A DNA stretch of 64,000 bases, taken from assembly GCF_900100925.1 (NCBI RefSeq), contig NZ_FNKO01000001.1, forward strand, positions 930,001-994,000. Direction: 5' to 3'. The notes below the pieces were generated by a model. It had not been told where the DNA came from, made no database searches, and saw only the letters and a program-made list of their open reading frames with translations. This stretch comes from Actinopolyspora saharensis (GTDB taxonomy: Bacteria; Actinomycetota; Actinomycetes; Mycobacteriales; Pseudonocardiaceae). This document shows positions 8,921-16,448 of the stretch, piece after piece (the first letter of the stretch is position 1; each line of letters begins with the position of its first letter). The position numbers and the translations under genes were made by a program.

Positions 8921-9039
8921 CACGGACGGTGGACGACTCGTGGCTGGTGACCGAGTGCGTGCCCGTCCCCTCCGCGAGGGCAGAATCTAGTAGGGCTTCG
9001 CCAAAAGTTGATCTTCGGTGTGGTGGTCTCGATGTGACG

Positions 9040-9245
9040 CCGGAGTAGATGCAGGCGGTGCGGCCTCGTGCGGAGACGTTCGCGAGGCAGAGTTGGGCGG
9101 TCTGTCGCGGAGGGAGCAGCGGGCCAAGGGTGAGCTGTATGTGCGTGGGCTGCTGTTGGATGGCAAGCGCAAGTCGATGCAGCTGATGGCGCAGCGGCTT
9201 GAGGTGGATCATCAGCAGTTGCAGCAGCTCGTGGACGCTCGAAGG
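9040..9245 (+). pseudogene. IS701-family transposase N-terminal remnant
   Basis: The plus frame reads LSRREQRAKGELYVRGLLLD, then GKRKSMQLMAQRLEVDHQQL and QQLV. This is the conserved N-terminal block of IS701 transposases (PRxDQRxKGEhYxxGLLxDGxRKSMxPMAxRLxVDHQQLQQFV). The catalytic DDE domain is absent, and the frame runs without a break into the upstream region of the VOC gene. It is therefore a fragment of an insertion sequence, not a functional element. Confidence 0.7.
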
Positions 9246-9308
9246 CTCGCTCGATCGAGTCCCGTTCGTCACCGGCGCTGCTCAGCTCGGCTGGGTAGCC
9301 TGCCACGC

Positions 9309-9740
9309 ATGGCCATCGAACTTGAGAATGTCGGCATCGTCGTTCGCGATCTCGAAGCGACGATCGCCTTTTTCACCGACCTCGGGCTCACGGTCGTCGG
9401 CCGCGACGCGGTCAGTGGTGAGTGGGCCGACACCGCCGTCGGTCTCGACGGCAACCACGCCGACATCGCGATGCTTCGGACACCGGACGGGCACGGTCAC
9501 CTCGAGCTCTTCGAGTACATCCACCCCGAGGCGATCGAGTCGGAGCCCGCTCGGCCCAACGAGATCGGCATGCACCGCGTCGCCTTCTCGGTCGACGACA
9601 TCGACGAGGCTCTGGAGACAGCCGCGCGGCACGGTTGTTATCCGCTTCGTGGCGTGGCGACCTACGAGGACGTCTACAAGCTCACGTACGTCCGCGGGCC
9701 CAGCGGCATCATCGTGATGTTCGCCGAGGCGCTGAAGTAG
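9309..9740 (+). CDS. VOC-superfamily (glyoxalase/dioxygenase fold) protein
   Basis: 143 residues with the paired beta-alpha-beta-beta-beta modules of the VOC fold. The first module runs from IELENVGIVVRDLEATIAFF to HLELFEY, and the second from MHRVAFSVDDIDEALETA to GIIVMFAEAL. The metal-ligand positions hold plausible residues: Glu near the HLELFEY strand, His in MHRVAF and Glu in MFAEAL. The first-strand ligand is not a typical His. Members include glyoxalase I, fosfomycin-resistance and extradiol dioxygenases. The ATG at 9309 sits 64 bases after an IS701 scrap, so the native promoter may have been replaced. Substrate unknown. Confidence 0.8.
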   Translation: MAIELENVGIVVRDLEATIAFFTDLGLTVVGRDAVSGEWADTAVGLDGNHADIAMLRTPDGHGHLELFEYIHPEAIESEPARPNEIGMHRVAFSVDDIDEALETAARHGCYPLRGVATYEDVYKLTYVRGPSGIIVMFAEALK

Positions 9741-9981
9741 CGCTGACGCTTGCTCCGCCCGATCAGGGGCCCCCGACTTCGTCGAGGCCGTGAGCCTGCC
9801 CGCCGGACCGGCACCTGTGGCGCCGCCGTTTCCGAACGCCGCGATCGTCCCGCCCCGAGCACGGTCAGACACGTTTCCGGGCCGTCCTGGTTGTGCTGTC
9901 CCGGGACTTGAGGTGTCGGTGCACTGTCCGGAGGAAAGTGGTTCCGAAAGCTCGATGCCGCTGATGAACTCCTAGCGCAGT

Positions 9982-10071
9982 GTAGGCCTCGCGCATGCGG
10001 GGATAGACCGGTAGCCGAGCCACGTGCGGAACTCGTTCTCGCGTAGCCCCCGCACGCGCGGGGCCGTGGAG
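9982..10071 (+). repeat. Two degenerate type I-E CRISPR-like repeats flanking one 32-nt spacer
   Basis: Units at 9982-10010 and 10043-10071 are each 29 nt, and the gap between them is exactly 32 nt, giving the 61-nt period of type I-E arrays. Unit 1 ends in GCGCATGCGGGGATAGACCG and unit 2 contains CCCCGCACGCGCGGGG; both carry the C4-GCRYGC-G4-like palindromic core of actinobacterial I-E repeats. They match at 17 of 29 positions, 16 of them in the first 21. No third unit is found 61 bases either side, and no cas gene is in the window. This would be a decayed mini-array or stray repeats. A chance resemblance of GC-rich palindromes is the alternative. Confidence 0.4.
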
Positions 10072-10078
10072 CTGCGTG

Positions 10079-10111
10079 CCGGTGGCCGGTGTGCGCCACA
10101 CCGGCCACCGG
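10079..10111 (-). terminator. Strong hairpin after the anthranilate synthase gene
   Basis: A perfect 15-bp stem (CCGGTGGCCGGTGTG at 10079-10093 with its complement at 10097-10111) around a 3-base loop starts 5 bases past the stop at 10117. It may also stop rightward transcription from the VOC gene. Confidence 0.75.
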
Positions 10112-10116
10112 GTGTT

Positions 10117-12105
10117 TCAGCTGTCGAGAGGTCCCGGTGCGATCCCGGGCGCGAGCCGCTGGACGAGCTCGTGCACGGTCGCCCGGCCGTCGAGGGTGAG
10201 CACGGACTCCGGGTGGAACTGCACACCGGCGATGTTCGGCGCGCGGAAGGCGTGCACCTCGCCGCTGTCCGCATCGCGGCTGAGTTCGATCCCGCTGGTG
10301 TGCAGTCGCGCTGCCGTGTCCTCGTCGGCGTGAGCGGTGAAGGAGTTGTAGAACCCGACGGTGGAGCGCTGTCCGAAGAGGTCGATGTCGCGCTGCAGCC
10401 CCTGGTGCGGCCGCGTTTTGCGCAGCAGGGGCAGTCCGAGTTCGCGGCCGATCAGCTGGTGTCCCAGGCACACGCCCAGCAGCGGGTGCTCGTCCGCTCG
10501 GGCCTCGTGGACCAGCTGCTGGGCCAGTTCGCGCAGTCGGGCCATGCGGGCGTCGTCCTGGTCGTCGGGGTTGCCGGGGCCGGGCCCGAGCACGGTGAGT
10601 TCCGCCCGCGTGCCCAGCAGCTCGTCCGGTGGGGTGGCGTAGCCGCGCACGATCGGGTTCAGCCCGAGCGAGCGGAACACCTGCGCGAGCATGGCGGTGA
10701 AGCTGTCCCCGGTGTCGATGATCAAGGCTCGTCCGGTCGGGGCGGGGAGCTCCTCCCGCGGGCGCAGCCAGAAGGGGGCCAGCGAGTCGCGCCGGGCCCC
10801 CAGCCGTGCGGCGACCAGCGGGTCCCGCGCGAAGCCCCCGTCGGGGCGGGCGGGGTTCGTGGTGGCCGTTCGTTGGCGCACGCCCAGCGCGGTGAGCACG
10901 CCTGCTGCTTTGGTCCAGGTTTCGGCGACTTCCGAGGAGGGGTCCGAGTCCCGCACCAGGGTCGCCCCCACGGGCATGCGGACTCGCCCGTCGGGGGCGA
11001 TATCGGCGGCGCGGATGAGGATGGGCGAGTCGAGTCGCTGGCCTCCGCGGGAGTCGCGGGAGAACAGCGCCAGCGCTCCGGCGTAGTAGCCACGGCCGGA
11101 GGGTTCGTAGCGGCGGATCACGCGGCAGGCGTTCTCCAGCGGGCTTCCGGTGACGGTGGCCGCGAACGAGGTCTCGCGGAGGACGTCGCGCGCGTCCATC
11201 CCGGTGCGGCCGCGGATCTCGAACTCCGTGTGGGCCAGGTGCGCCATTTCCCGCAGGTAGGGCCCGTGCACGCGGCCGCCGCGGTCGCCGACCGCCGACA
11301 TCATCTTCAGTTCCTCGTCGAGCACCATCGACAGTTCCGCGTTCTCCTTGGGGTCGGCGAGGAACCGCAGCAGGCCTGCGCGGTCGGGGCCGGTGTCGGG
11401 GTAGCGGTAGGTGCCGCTGATCGGGTTCATCACCGCTTCGCCGTCGTCCAGCCGCACGTGCACTTCGGGGCTGGCGCCCACCAGCGTTCGCCCGCCGTGC
11501 TCGTCGGCCTCGGGGCCTGCGTGCACGAGGAACGTCCAGTAGGAGCCGTGCTCGGCCCGCAGCAGCCTGCGAAACAGGGTCAGGGCCGAGTCGGTGCTGT
11601 GGTCGCGGATCCGGGCGGTGAAGTCGCGCCGGATCACGAAGTTCGCCCCTTCGCCGGTGGCGATCTCGTCGTGCACGATCCGCTTGACGGTTGCCGCGTA
11701 GGTTTCGTCGTCGACGTCGAAACCGTCCTCGTGCAGTGCGAGCTCGTGGTCGGGCAGGGCGTCGAGCACGTCGCGGGTGTCGAGCCGGTGGCTTTCCTCC
11801 ACCCGGAGGACCCGCAGCGGGGTGCCGTCGTCGTGGCAGTCGAAGCCGCGTTCGCGGATCTGGCGGAACGGCACGAGCGCGAGGGCGTCGTGCCCGGCGC
11901 CGTGGTCGGGAGCGCCCTGCGGAAGCGGGATCTCGGAGAGGTGCTCGACCGTGGTGATCGGCCCGATGAGCACTTCGACGGGTCCGGGTTCGTCGTGCTC
12001 GGGGTCCCAGCGGCGCAGCAGCGCGAAGGGCGGGCCGTCCGCGGAGCGCAGGCGGTTGATCAGTTCGGCGGCGGAGCCGGTCGTTTCGGTGTCCTCGGTG
12101 CTCAT
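10117..12105 (-). CDS. Fused anthranilate synthase (TrpEG/PhzE type)
   Basis: 662 residues combining a chorismate-binding domain (about 110-430) with a class I glutamine amidotransferase (about 455-650). Chorismate-domain motifs include ATVTGSPLENACRVIRRYEP and GRGYYAGALALFSRD. The glutaminase has the nucleophile in GVCLGHQLIG and the His-Glu pair in QFHPES. It converts chorismate plus glutamine to anthranilate, the first step to tryptophan, or to the 2-amino-2-deoxyisochorismate of phenazine-type pathways. The fused layout and PhzE-like length are shared by streptomycete TrpEG. A probable leader peptide with adjacent Trp codons upstream (12200-12292) favours the tryptophan role. No phenazine genes are nearby. 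A strong terminator follows, so it appears monocistronic. Confidence 0.9.
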   Translation of the reverse strand: MSTEDTETTGSAAELINRLRSADGPPFALLRRWDPEHDEPGPVEVLIGPITTVEHLSEIPLPQGAPDHGAGHDALALVPFRQIRERGFDCHDDGTPLRVLRVEESHRLDTRDVLDALPDHELALHEDGFDVDDETYAATVKRIVHDEIATGEGANFVIRRDFTARIRDHSTDSALTLFRRLLRAEHGSYWTFLVHAGPEADEHGGRTLVGASPEVHVRLDDGEAVMNPISGTYRYPDTGPDRAGLLRFLADPKENAELSMVLDEELKMMSAVGDRGGRVHGPYLREMAHLAHTEFEIRGRTGMDARDVLRETSFAATVTGSPLENACRVIRRYEPSGRGYYAGALALFSRDSRGGQRLDSPILIRAADIAPDGRVRMPVGATLVRDSDPSSEVAETWTKAAGVLTALGVRQRTATTNPARPDGGFARDPLVAARLGARRDSLAPFWLRPREELPAPTGRALIIDTGDSFTAMLAQVFRSLGLNPIVRGYATPPDELLGTRAELTVLGPGPGNPDDQDDARMARLRELAQQLVHEARADEHPLLGVCLGHQLIGRELGLPLLRKTRPHQGLQRDIDLFGQRSTVGFYNSFTAHADEDTAARLHTSGIELSRDADSGEVHAFRAPNIAGVQFHPESVLTLDGRATVHELVQRLAPGIAPGPLDS

Positions 12106-12165
12106 GGGGAGTCCTTCCGTGCTTTTGGAGGACCGCCCCGGGGAGGAAACCGGGAGGGAGTTCCC

Positions 12166-12188
12166 GGGCCACCTCGACGAGGCGGCCC
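12166..12188 (-). promoter_or_regulatory. Possible attenuator hairpin between leader peptide and trpEG
   Basis: GGGCC-A-CCTC-GAC-GAGG-C-GGCCC forms a stem with one internal mismatch, located between the putative leader stop (12200) and the trpEG start (12105). There is no U run in the RNA, so if it acts it may do so by competing structures or by hiding the ribosome site. Confidence 0.4.
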
Positions 12189-12199
12189 GTGGGAGTGCG

Positions 12200-12292
12200 T
12201 CAGACGCGCAGGCAGCAGGCCGCCGTCGGCGGCCACCACGCGGTACTCGCGACCCCGGGGGCGGGGGTCGTGCGCACGAGCTGCGGCTGCAT
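12200..12292 (-). CDS. Putative Trp leader peptide (attenuator)
   Basis: A 30-codon frame begins MQPQLVRTTPAPGVASTAWW and ends with a Cys-rich PPTAACCLRV tail. It lies 94 bases upstream of the fused anthranilate synthase and has AGGGTT about 9 bases before its ATG. Two adjacent Trp codons, rare in random sequence, are what transcription attenuation of trp genes uses. Streptomyces trpE/trpEG leaders carry three consecutive Trp codons near the middle of an about 18-residue peptide. A GC-rich hairpin at 12166-12188 follows. Function is inferred from position and composition. Confidence 0.5.
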   Translation of the reverse strand: MQPQLVRTTPAPGVASTAWWPPTAACCLRV

Positions 12293-12480
12293 GGTTGCGA
12301 ACCCTAGCACGCCGGTCGCGGTGCGCTCGTGCTTCGGTGGTTTCCTGGGGCGTTGGTTGATCATCGACTTTTCGGTCGAACCGCAGGTGGACCACCCACC
12401 GTGATCGTGGTGAGGCTGTCCGGGTGATCTTGCCGCAATCGTGGTCCCCAACGAGGTGTTCAGGGGATACACACGAGTTC

Positions 12481-13188
12481 GTGAGCGCGGATAACGAATT
12501 TCGTCGACCAACCGGATTCCGGTCCCTGATCTCCTCCCGTGCCTGGGCAGAGCTCGTTCAGCAGGGTGTCCGAATCCAGTATCGAGCCAGGGAAAACCTG
12601 ATTGCCCAGGGAGCTCCGGGCGGTTGGGTGCTGCTGTGCCTGTCCGGCAGGTTGAAAGTGGTGTACTCCCGGGCCGACGGTCGGGAGGTCCTGCTCGCGA
12701 TTCGGGGCCCGGGAGACGTGATAGGCGAGTTCTCCGGACGGGACGGTCAGCCGAGATCGGCCACAGTACAGGCGATCGACCCGGTGATCGCGTACAAGCT
12801 TCCCGACCAGCGGTTCAACACACTCGTCCAACGTTTTCAACTGGGAACACAGCTGAACAGCTACCTGCTGGGCAAGATGCGCGAAAGCGCCACCTACGCG
12901 TGGCAACTCGCGCATCGCACCACCGCGGTGCGACTCGCGGACCTCCTGATCACTCTCATCGACGCAGCGGGCCCCGACCACCCGTGTCCGGCCACCATTG
13001 CCCTTTCCCAGGAGGAGTTGGCCACGGCGCTGGGGTTGGCCCGTTCGGCCGTGACCCCCGTGCTCGCGGAGTGGAAGGCGGCGGGGCTCATCTGCGTGTC
13101 CCGGGGGAAGCTGCACGTCGCCGACGTCGCGACACTCGAGCGAATTTCCCGTCCCGATGTGTCCACTTCTGGACAGAACGGTCCGTGA
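12481..13188 (+). CDS. Crp/Fnr-family regulator with cyclic-nucleotide-binding domain
   Basis: 235 residues from a GTG start (an upstream ATG at 12424 is possible but gives an unusual tail). Residues about 30-120 form a cNMP-binding barrel: LIAQGAPGGWVLLCLSGRLK followed by PGDVIGEFSGRDGQPRSATV. That second block fits the phosphate-binding cassette, whose usual core is GEhahh-R-saTV. A long dimer helix follows, then a winged-helix reader (TIALSQEELATALGLARSAV, then TPVLAEWKAAGLI). It is 47 bases upstream of a nucleotidyl-cyclase-like gene and heads the operon. The simplest reading is that it senses the nucleotide made by its neighbour and controls the operon (inference). Confidence 0.85.
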   Translation: MSADNEFRRPTGFRSLISSRAWAELVQQGVRIQYRARENLIAQGAPGGWVLLCLSGRLKVVYSRADGREVLLAIRGPGDVIGEFSGRDGQPRSATVQAIDPVIAYKLPDQRFNTLVQRFQLGTQLNSYLLGKMRESATYAWQLAHRTTAVRLADLLITLIDAAGPDHPCPATIALSQEELATALGLARSAVTPVLAEWKAAGLICVSRGKLHVADVATLERISRPDVSTSGQNGP

Positions 13189-13235
13189 CTTTCGGACACC
13201 GTCGTTGTCGTCCGTACAGAGTACGAGGAGGACCG

Positions 13236-14240
13236 ATGGAACTCGATTTTCCGGACGAGGCCCGCGCGCTCGGAGAGCACACCGGGATTCTCGCAGTGGA
13301 TGTTCGTGGTTTCGGCGAGCACAACACTGCTCAGCAGCAGCGGATCGTGGACCTGTTGCCCGACGTCCTTCGGCAGGCCGCGCGGCGAGCGAACCTCGCG
13401 GAGCTGTGGGAGGGACGCTTTTTTCGCGCTTTCCGTGGCGACGGCTATCTCGTCGGAGTCCGCCCGGACCTGCTGGGTGCCGTGGTGGACAAGTTCTTCG
13501 ACGCCTTGCAGGCAGAGCTGCGCCACCGCATCGGGGATCTCCGCAAGGACGGGATCGAAGTGCGGTTGCGCACCAGCCTGCATCTGGGGCCGGTGGGGTC
13601 GTTCGAGGCGTTGCTGGCCGACTCCCCGACGGGCAAGGTCATGGTCGACACGGGGCGGATGGTCGACGCGGGAGCGGTTCGGGCGCTGCTCGACCGCTCG
13701 GATCCGGACGTCACGCTGGTTGCCTCGGTGCTGTCCAGCGCTGTCATGGAGCACGTCGTGGAGGCGGGCTGGACCTACCGGAAGCCGAGCGAGTTCGTCG
13801 AAGCCCCGCTGCGGGTCGATACGAAGGAGTACTCGGGAACCGGATATTTGCGGGTGCCCGTGCCGTCGGGTGAGTTGCTCAGCTCGGGGCTGCTCGACGG
13901 GCAGCCGGAAGGGGACGCGGAGTCCGCTCCGGAGAGCGAGTCGGGGGAGCATGTCACTGCTGCGCCGGAGGCGTCGAACACCTTCGAAGGTACAGCGGAA
14001 GAAAGCATCCAAACACGCGATGTGATCGGTGGGGTCCACGACAGGTCGGTACGCGAAAGTGGTGGCGGTGTCACTGTGACCGGGAACGGGAGCACAGTAG
14101 CCGGAAGAGATCTCGACCAGTCCTCACACAAGCAGGAGTTCTCCGGGCGGTTTCACACGTTGGGTGACTCGAATTTCGGCCCTTCCAGCGGTCGCCGTGT
14201 CGGTGCTGACAACGCTGATAACGATTCGGAAGCGAGGTGA
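13236..14240 (+). CDS. Class III nucleotidyl-cyclase-like protein with disordered tail
   Basis: 334 residues; GAGGAGGA precedes the ATG. Residues 15-190 resemble a class III cyclase homology domain. GILAVDVRGF gives Asp22 and FRAFRGDGYL gives Asp69, the expected spacing of the two metal-binding aspartates. RTSLHLGPVGSFEALLADSP, then GKVMVDTGRMVDA, matches the strand-turn-helix of the catalytic core. The usual purine-specifying Lys/Asp residues cannot be placed, so the base is unknown. From about 215 the chain is acidic and low-complexity, ending in a short glycine-rich motif GNGSTVAGRDLDQ. A similar motif (GDRSVAAGRDIHQ) is found in the next protein. The stop overlaps the next GTG start (GTGA), so the two are translationally coupled. 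Confidence 0.75.
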   Translation: MELDFPDEARALGEHTGILAVDVRGFGEHNTAQQQRIVDLLPDVLRQAARRANLAELWEGRFFRAFRGDGYLVGVRPDLLGAVVDKFFDALQAELRHRIGDLRKDGIEVRLRTSLHLGPVGSFEALLADSPTGKVMVDTGRMVDAGAVRALLDRSDPDVTLVASVLSSAVMEHVVEAGWTYRKPSEFVEAPLRVDTKEYSGTGYLRVPVPSGELLSSGLLDGQPEGDAESAPESESGEHVTAAPEASNTFEGTAEESIQTRDVIGGVHDRSVRESGGGVTVTGNGSTVAGRDLDQSSHKQEFSGRFHTLGDSNFGPSSGRRVGADNADNDSEAR

Positions 14241-16438
14241 GCGACGTGGATTCCCCCGACATCGACGCGTTCGGCATCCTGGAACCGTACGAACCGCATG
14301 AAACGGCCGAATCGACAGCCCCGGGAGGGCCGCGGCCGAGCCCCGAATCGGAATCCGTGGCGGAGATGGAGGGAAACCGCCCGCATCCTTCCACGCTCCC
14401 CGCGACTCCCGCGGTCTCGGCGGCGGGTGACAGGAGCGTCGCGGCGGGGCGCGATATCCACCAGCCGCGCAACATCGACATGCGCAACTCCGTGGTGGCG
14501 GGTGAGGAGATCGTCGAGCAGCTCGCCCAGGCACATGCCCAGCCACGCACCGACCGTGGTCTCCAGGATCCCGAGGCGCTCCGATTGCTGGCGGAGCGGT
14601 ATGTGCCACCGCAGGATCTTCTCGGGGAGACTCCTGGTGACGAGCCCGAAACGGCCTTCGAAGTCCTGCACGGTCACAAGTTTCTGGTGATCGGTGCTCA
14701 GGAGGATCACGGCGGCCAGTTCGCGGCCAGCAAGCGCCTCGGTTTCGAACTGTGGGAAAGGCATCCGGGGCTCGTTGTCCGCGAGGAGGTCATCGATTCG
14801 GAGTTTCGCTTGCGGGCCGAGAAGCTGTTGCTCGAGAGCGAACCCGCGGCAGTGCTGATCGACCTCCGTGACGAGGCGGACGAAGATATCCAGGCAGTGC
14901 GCCGGGACATGATGGGATTCACGAGGCAACTCGAGCGCTATCGGAGCTTTCTCATCGTGATCATTCCTTCCAAGTGGATGAGCGCGTTCGAGGAGTCCTT
15001 CCCCGGAAAGACGCATCTGCTCGGCAAGCCGTCCCCCGTCGAGGTCTTCGTGCAGCACCTGACTCGTGTGGATGCGCGTGCGCTCGTCGGGGAAACCGGG
15101 TGCGTCGAGCGCTTGGAACGGTTGTGGCCACCGCAGGTGGCGGAAATGGCCGAGGCGGTTTCGGGCCGGATCGATCGGGATGAATCGCCGGAAGAAGCTC
15201 TCAAGAACGTACTCGACAGTGAGTCGCACGTTTGGACTTCCACGCTGCGGCAGGAGATTGAGCGCAGGCAGCAGGAGGGTAACTTCGACTGGCTCGGTCT
15301 GCTGTTGGCGGCGGCTGTGTTGGAAGGCGCTACGGCCCAGCACATCGTGGATGCTTCCGGTCAGCTGTTGAGGTGCAACGAGCTGGACGTGGAACAACCC
15401 GTGCCGCTGTTGCGACCGAGTCCGGTCACGAAGTTGTTCGAGCTGACCAAGGAGTACTTCGACCCGGATGGTCGGCAGTTCCCAGCGCCTGGTTTCGGAC
15501 CCCATGTGCTCCGGCACTTCTGGAGCTACCATCCTGATCTGCACGAACCGATGCTGACTTGGCTGGGCGGCCTGCCCCACAAAATTCGCGATTTGGACAG
15601 TTTCGAGATGGAACAAATCGCGGATCGGGTTGCCGAACTCGCGGAGGAGGGCGGTGCCTCCATTGCTCTCAGAATCGCACGGACTTGGGGAAGATCCTCC
15701 TTGGACAAGGACCCCAAGAAAGCACCACCATCCACCACTCAGGTGGGCCGCTACCAGCGGTCGATCGCCGTGCGCCTGCTGACTAACACCGCGATGCACT
15801 CGACGCTGGGCAGGGAAGTGCGCCAGCGGTTGTTGGCATGGTCGCGGGACAGAACCAACATCGATATCCAGCAGCTGACGGCCGAGGTGTGCGCGGGGAT
15901 CGGGCAGTCCTTCCCCCGCATCGCGCTGACCCGACTCAAACATCTGGCCAACTCGGAGGACGACCGAGTGCGTGCTGCCGTCCTGGACGCCGTGCGGCGG
16001 ATCGGTGGCGAACTCGGCACGTCCCGCTTTCTGAGCTATGTGGAGGAATGGTTCGATGACGCTTCTCCACCACGTCTCCGGATGCTCTCCGAGAGCGTCT
16101 CAGGGGTGCTGTCCGAGCAGAGCGAGCAGGTCGAGGCCGACTCGGCGACATCGTTCTGGCAGCGTGCCGTCGACACCATGCCATCGGAATACCTGCGCCC
16201 TGCCGTCGAGAGCTGGATCCGCGCTGCAGCTGCCGGGGCCCCGGGGCACAGCGGCGAGATGGTGGAACCGCTCGTGCGGGCCACCGGATCCCAGTGGTTT
16301 CGGATCGTGCAGATGCAGCGCGCCAGTCGATTCGGCCCGAACCCGCCGGACCTGCGTGGGGTCGAGGACGAGTCAGTGACCGAGGTCGTACATCAGTTGT
16401 GGACGCGGTTGGACGAGGTCGACCCCGTCTGGCAGTAG
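14237..16438 (+). CDS. Large STAND-like protein with degenerate P-loop and HEAT-like C-terminus
   Basis: 733 residues. The first about 60 are disordered, then GDRSVAAGRDIHQPRNIDMR, a glycine/asparagine-type motif shared with the cyclase tail. Around 150, HKFLVIGAQEDHGGQFAASK sits where actinobacterial STAND-like proteins carry a GxxGxGR/K-T loop. Here the Lys/Thr are missing, followed by a Walker-B-like strand AAVLIDLRDEADED and a YRSFLIVIIPSKW strand. This suggests an inactive nucleotide-binding fold. The C-terminal 350 residues are all-helical; RIALTRLKHLANSEDDRVRA, then AVLDAVRRIG, is a HEAT-type repeat. No transmembrane segment or nuclease motif was seen. Start GTG at 14237 is coupled to the cyclase stop, and a gene 10 bases downstream follows. 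Confidence 0.65.
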   Translation: MSDVDSPDIDAFGILEPYEPHETAESTAPGGPRPSPESESVAEMEGNRPHPSTLPATPAVSAAGDRSVAAGRDIHQPRNIDMRNSVVAGEEIVEQLAQAHAQPRTDRGLQDPEALRLLAERYVPPQDLLGETPGDEPETAFEVLHGHKFLVIGAQEDHGGQFAASKRLGFELWERHPGLVVREEVIDSEFRLRAEKLLLESEPAAVLIDLRDEADEDIQAVRRDMMGFTRQLERYRSFLIVIIPSKWMSAFEESFPGKTHLLGKPSPVEVFVQHLTRVDARALVGETGCVERLERLWPPQVAEMAEAVSGRIDRDESPEEALKNVLDSESHVWTSTLRQEIERRQQEGNFDWLGLLLAAAVLEGATAQHIVDASGQLLRCNELDVEQPVPLLRPSPVTKLFELTKEYFDPDGRQFPAPGFGPHVLRHFWSYHPDLHEPMLTWLGGLPHKIRDLDSFEMEQIADRVAELAEEGGASIALRIARTWGRSSLDKDPKKAPPSTTQVGRYQRSIAVRLLTNTAMHSTLGREVRQRLLAWSRDRTNIDIQQLTAEVCAGIGQSFPRIALTRLKHLANSEDDRVRAAVLDAVRRIGGELGTSRFLSYVEEWFDDASPPRLRMLSESVSGVLSEQSEQVEADSATSFWQRAVDTMPSEYLRPAVESWIRAAAAGAPGHSGEMVEPLVRATGSQWFRIVQMQRASRFGPNPPDLRGVEDESVTEVVHQLWTRLDEVDPVWQ

Positions 16439-16448
16439 GAAAGGCGGT

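Noticed and set aside
9982..10071. Complete CRISPR array
   Set aside because: Only two imperfect units and no third repeat at 61-base intervals on either side; treated as a possible remnant.
10117..12105. Dedicated phenazine biosynthesis (PhzE) cluster
   Set aside because: No other phenazine genes occur nearby, and a probable Trp leader precedes the gene; a tryptophan role is more likely.
9674..12172. Minus-strand frame of 832 codons in another register
   Set aside because: Arg/Pro-rich out-of-frame shadow of the anthranilate synthase gene.
10024..12360. Plus-strand open frame of 778 codons
   Set aside because: Shadow of the anthranilate synthase gene; the composition is atypical and the minus frame contains complete chorismate-binding and glutaminase motifs.
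14153..15943. Minus-strand frame of 596 codons
   Set aside because: Antisense to the STAND-like protein gene; the plus frame has natural composition and translational coupling.
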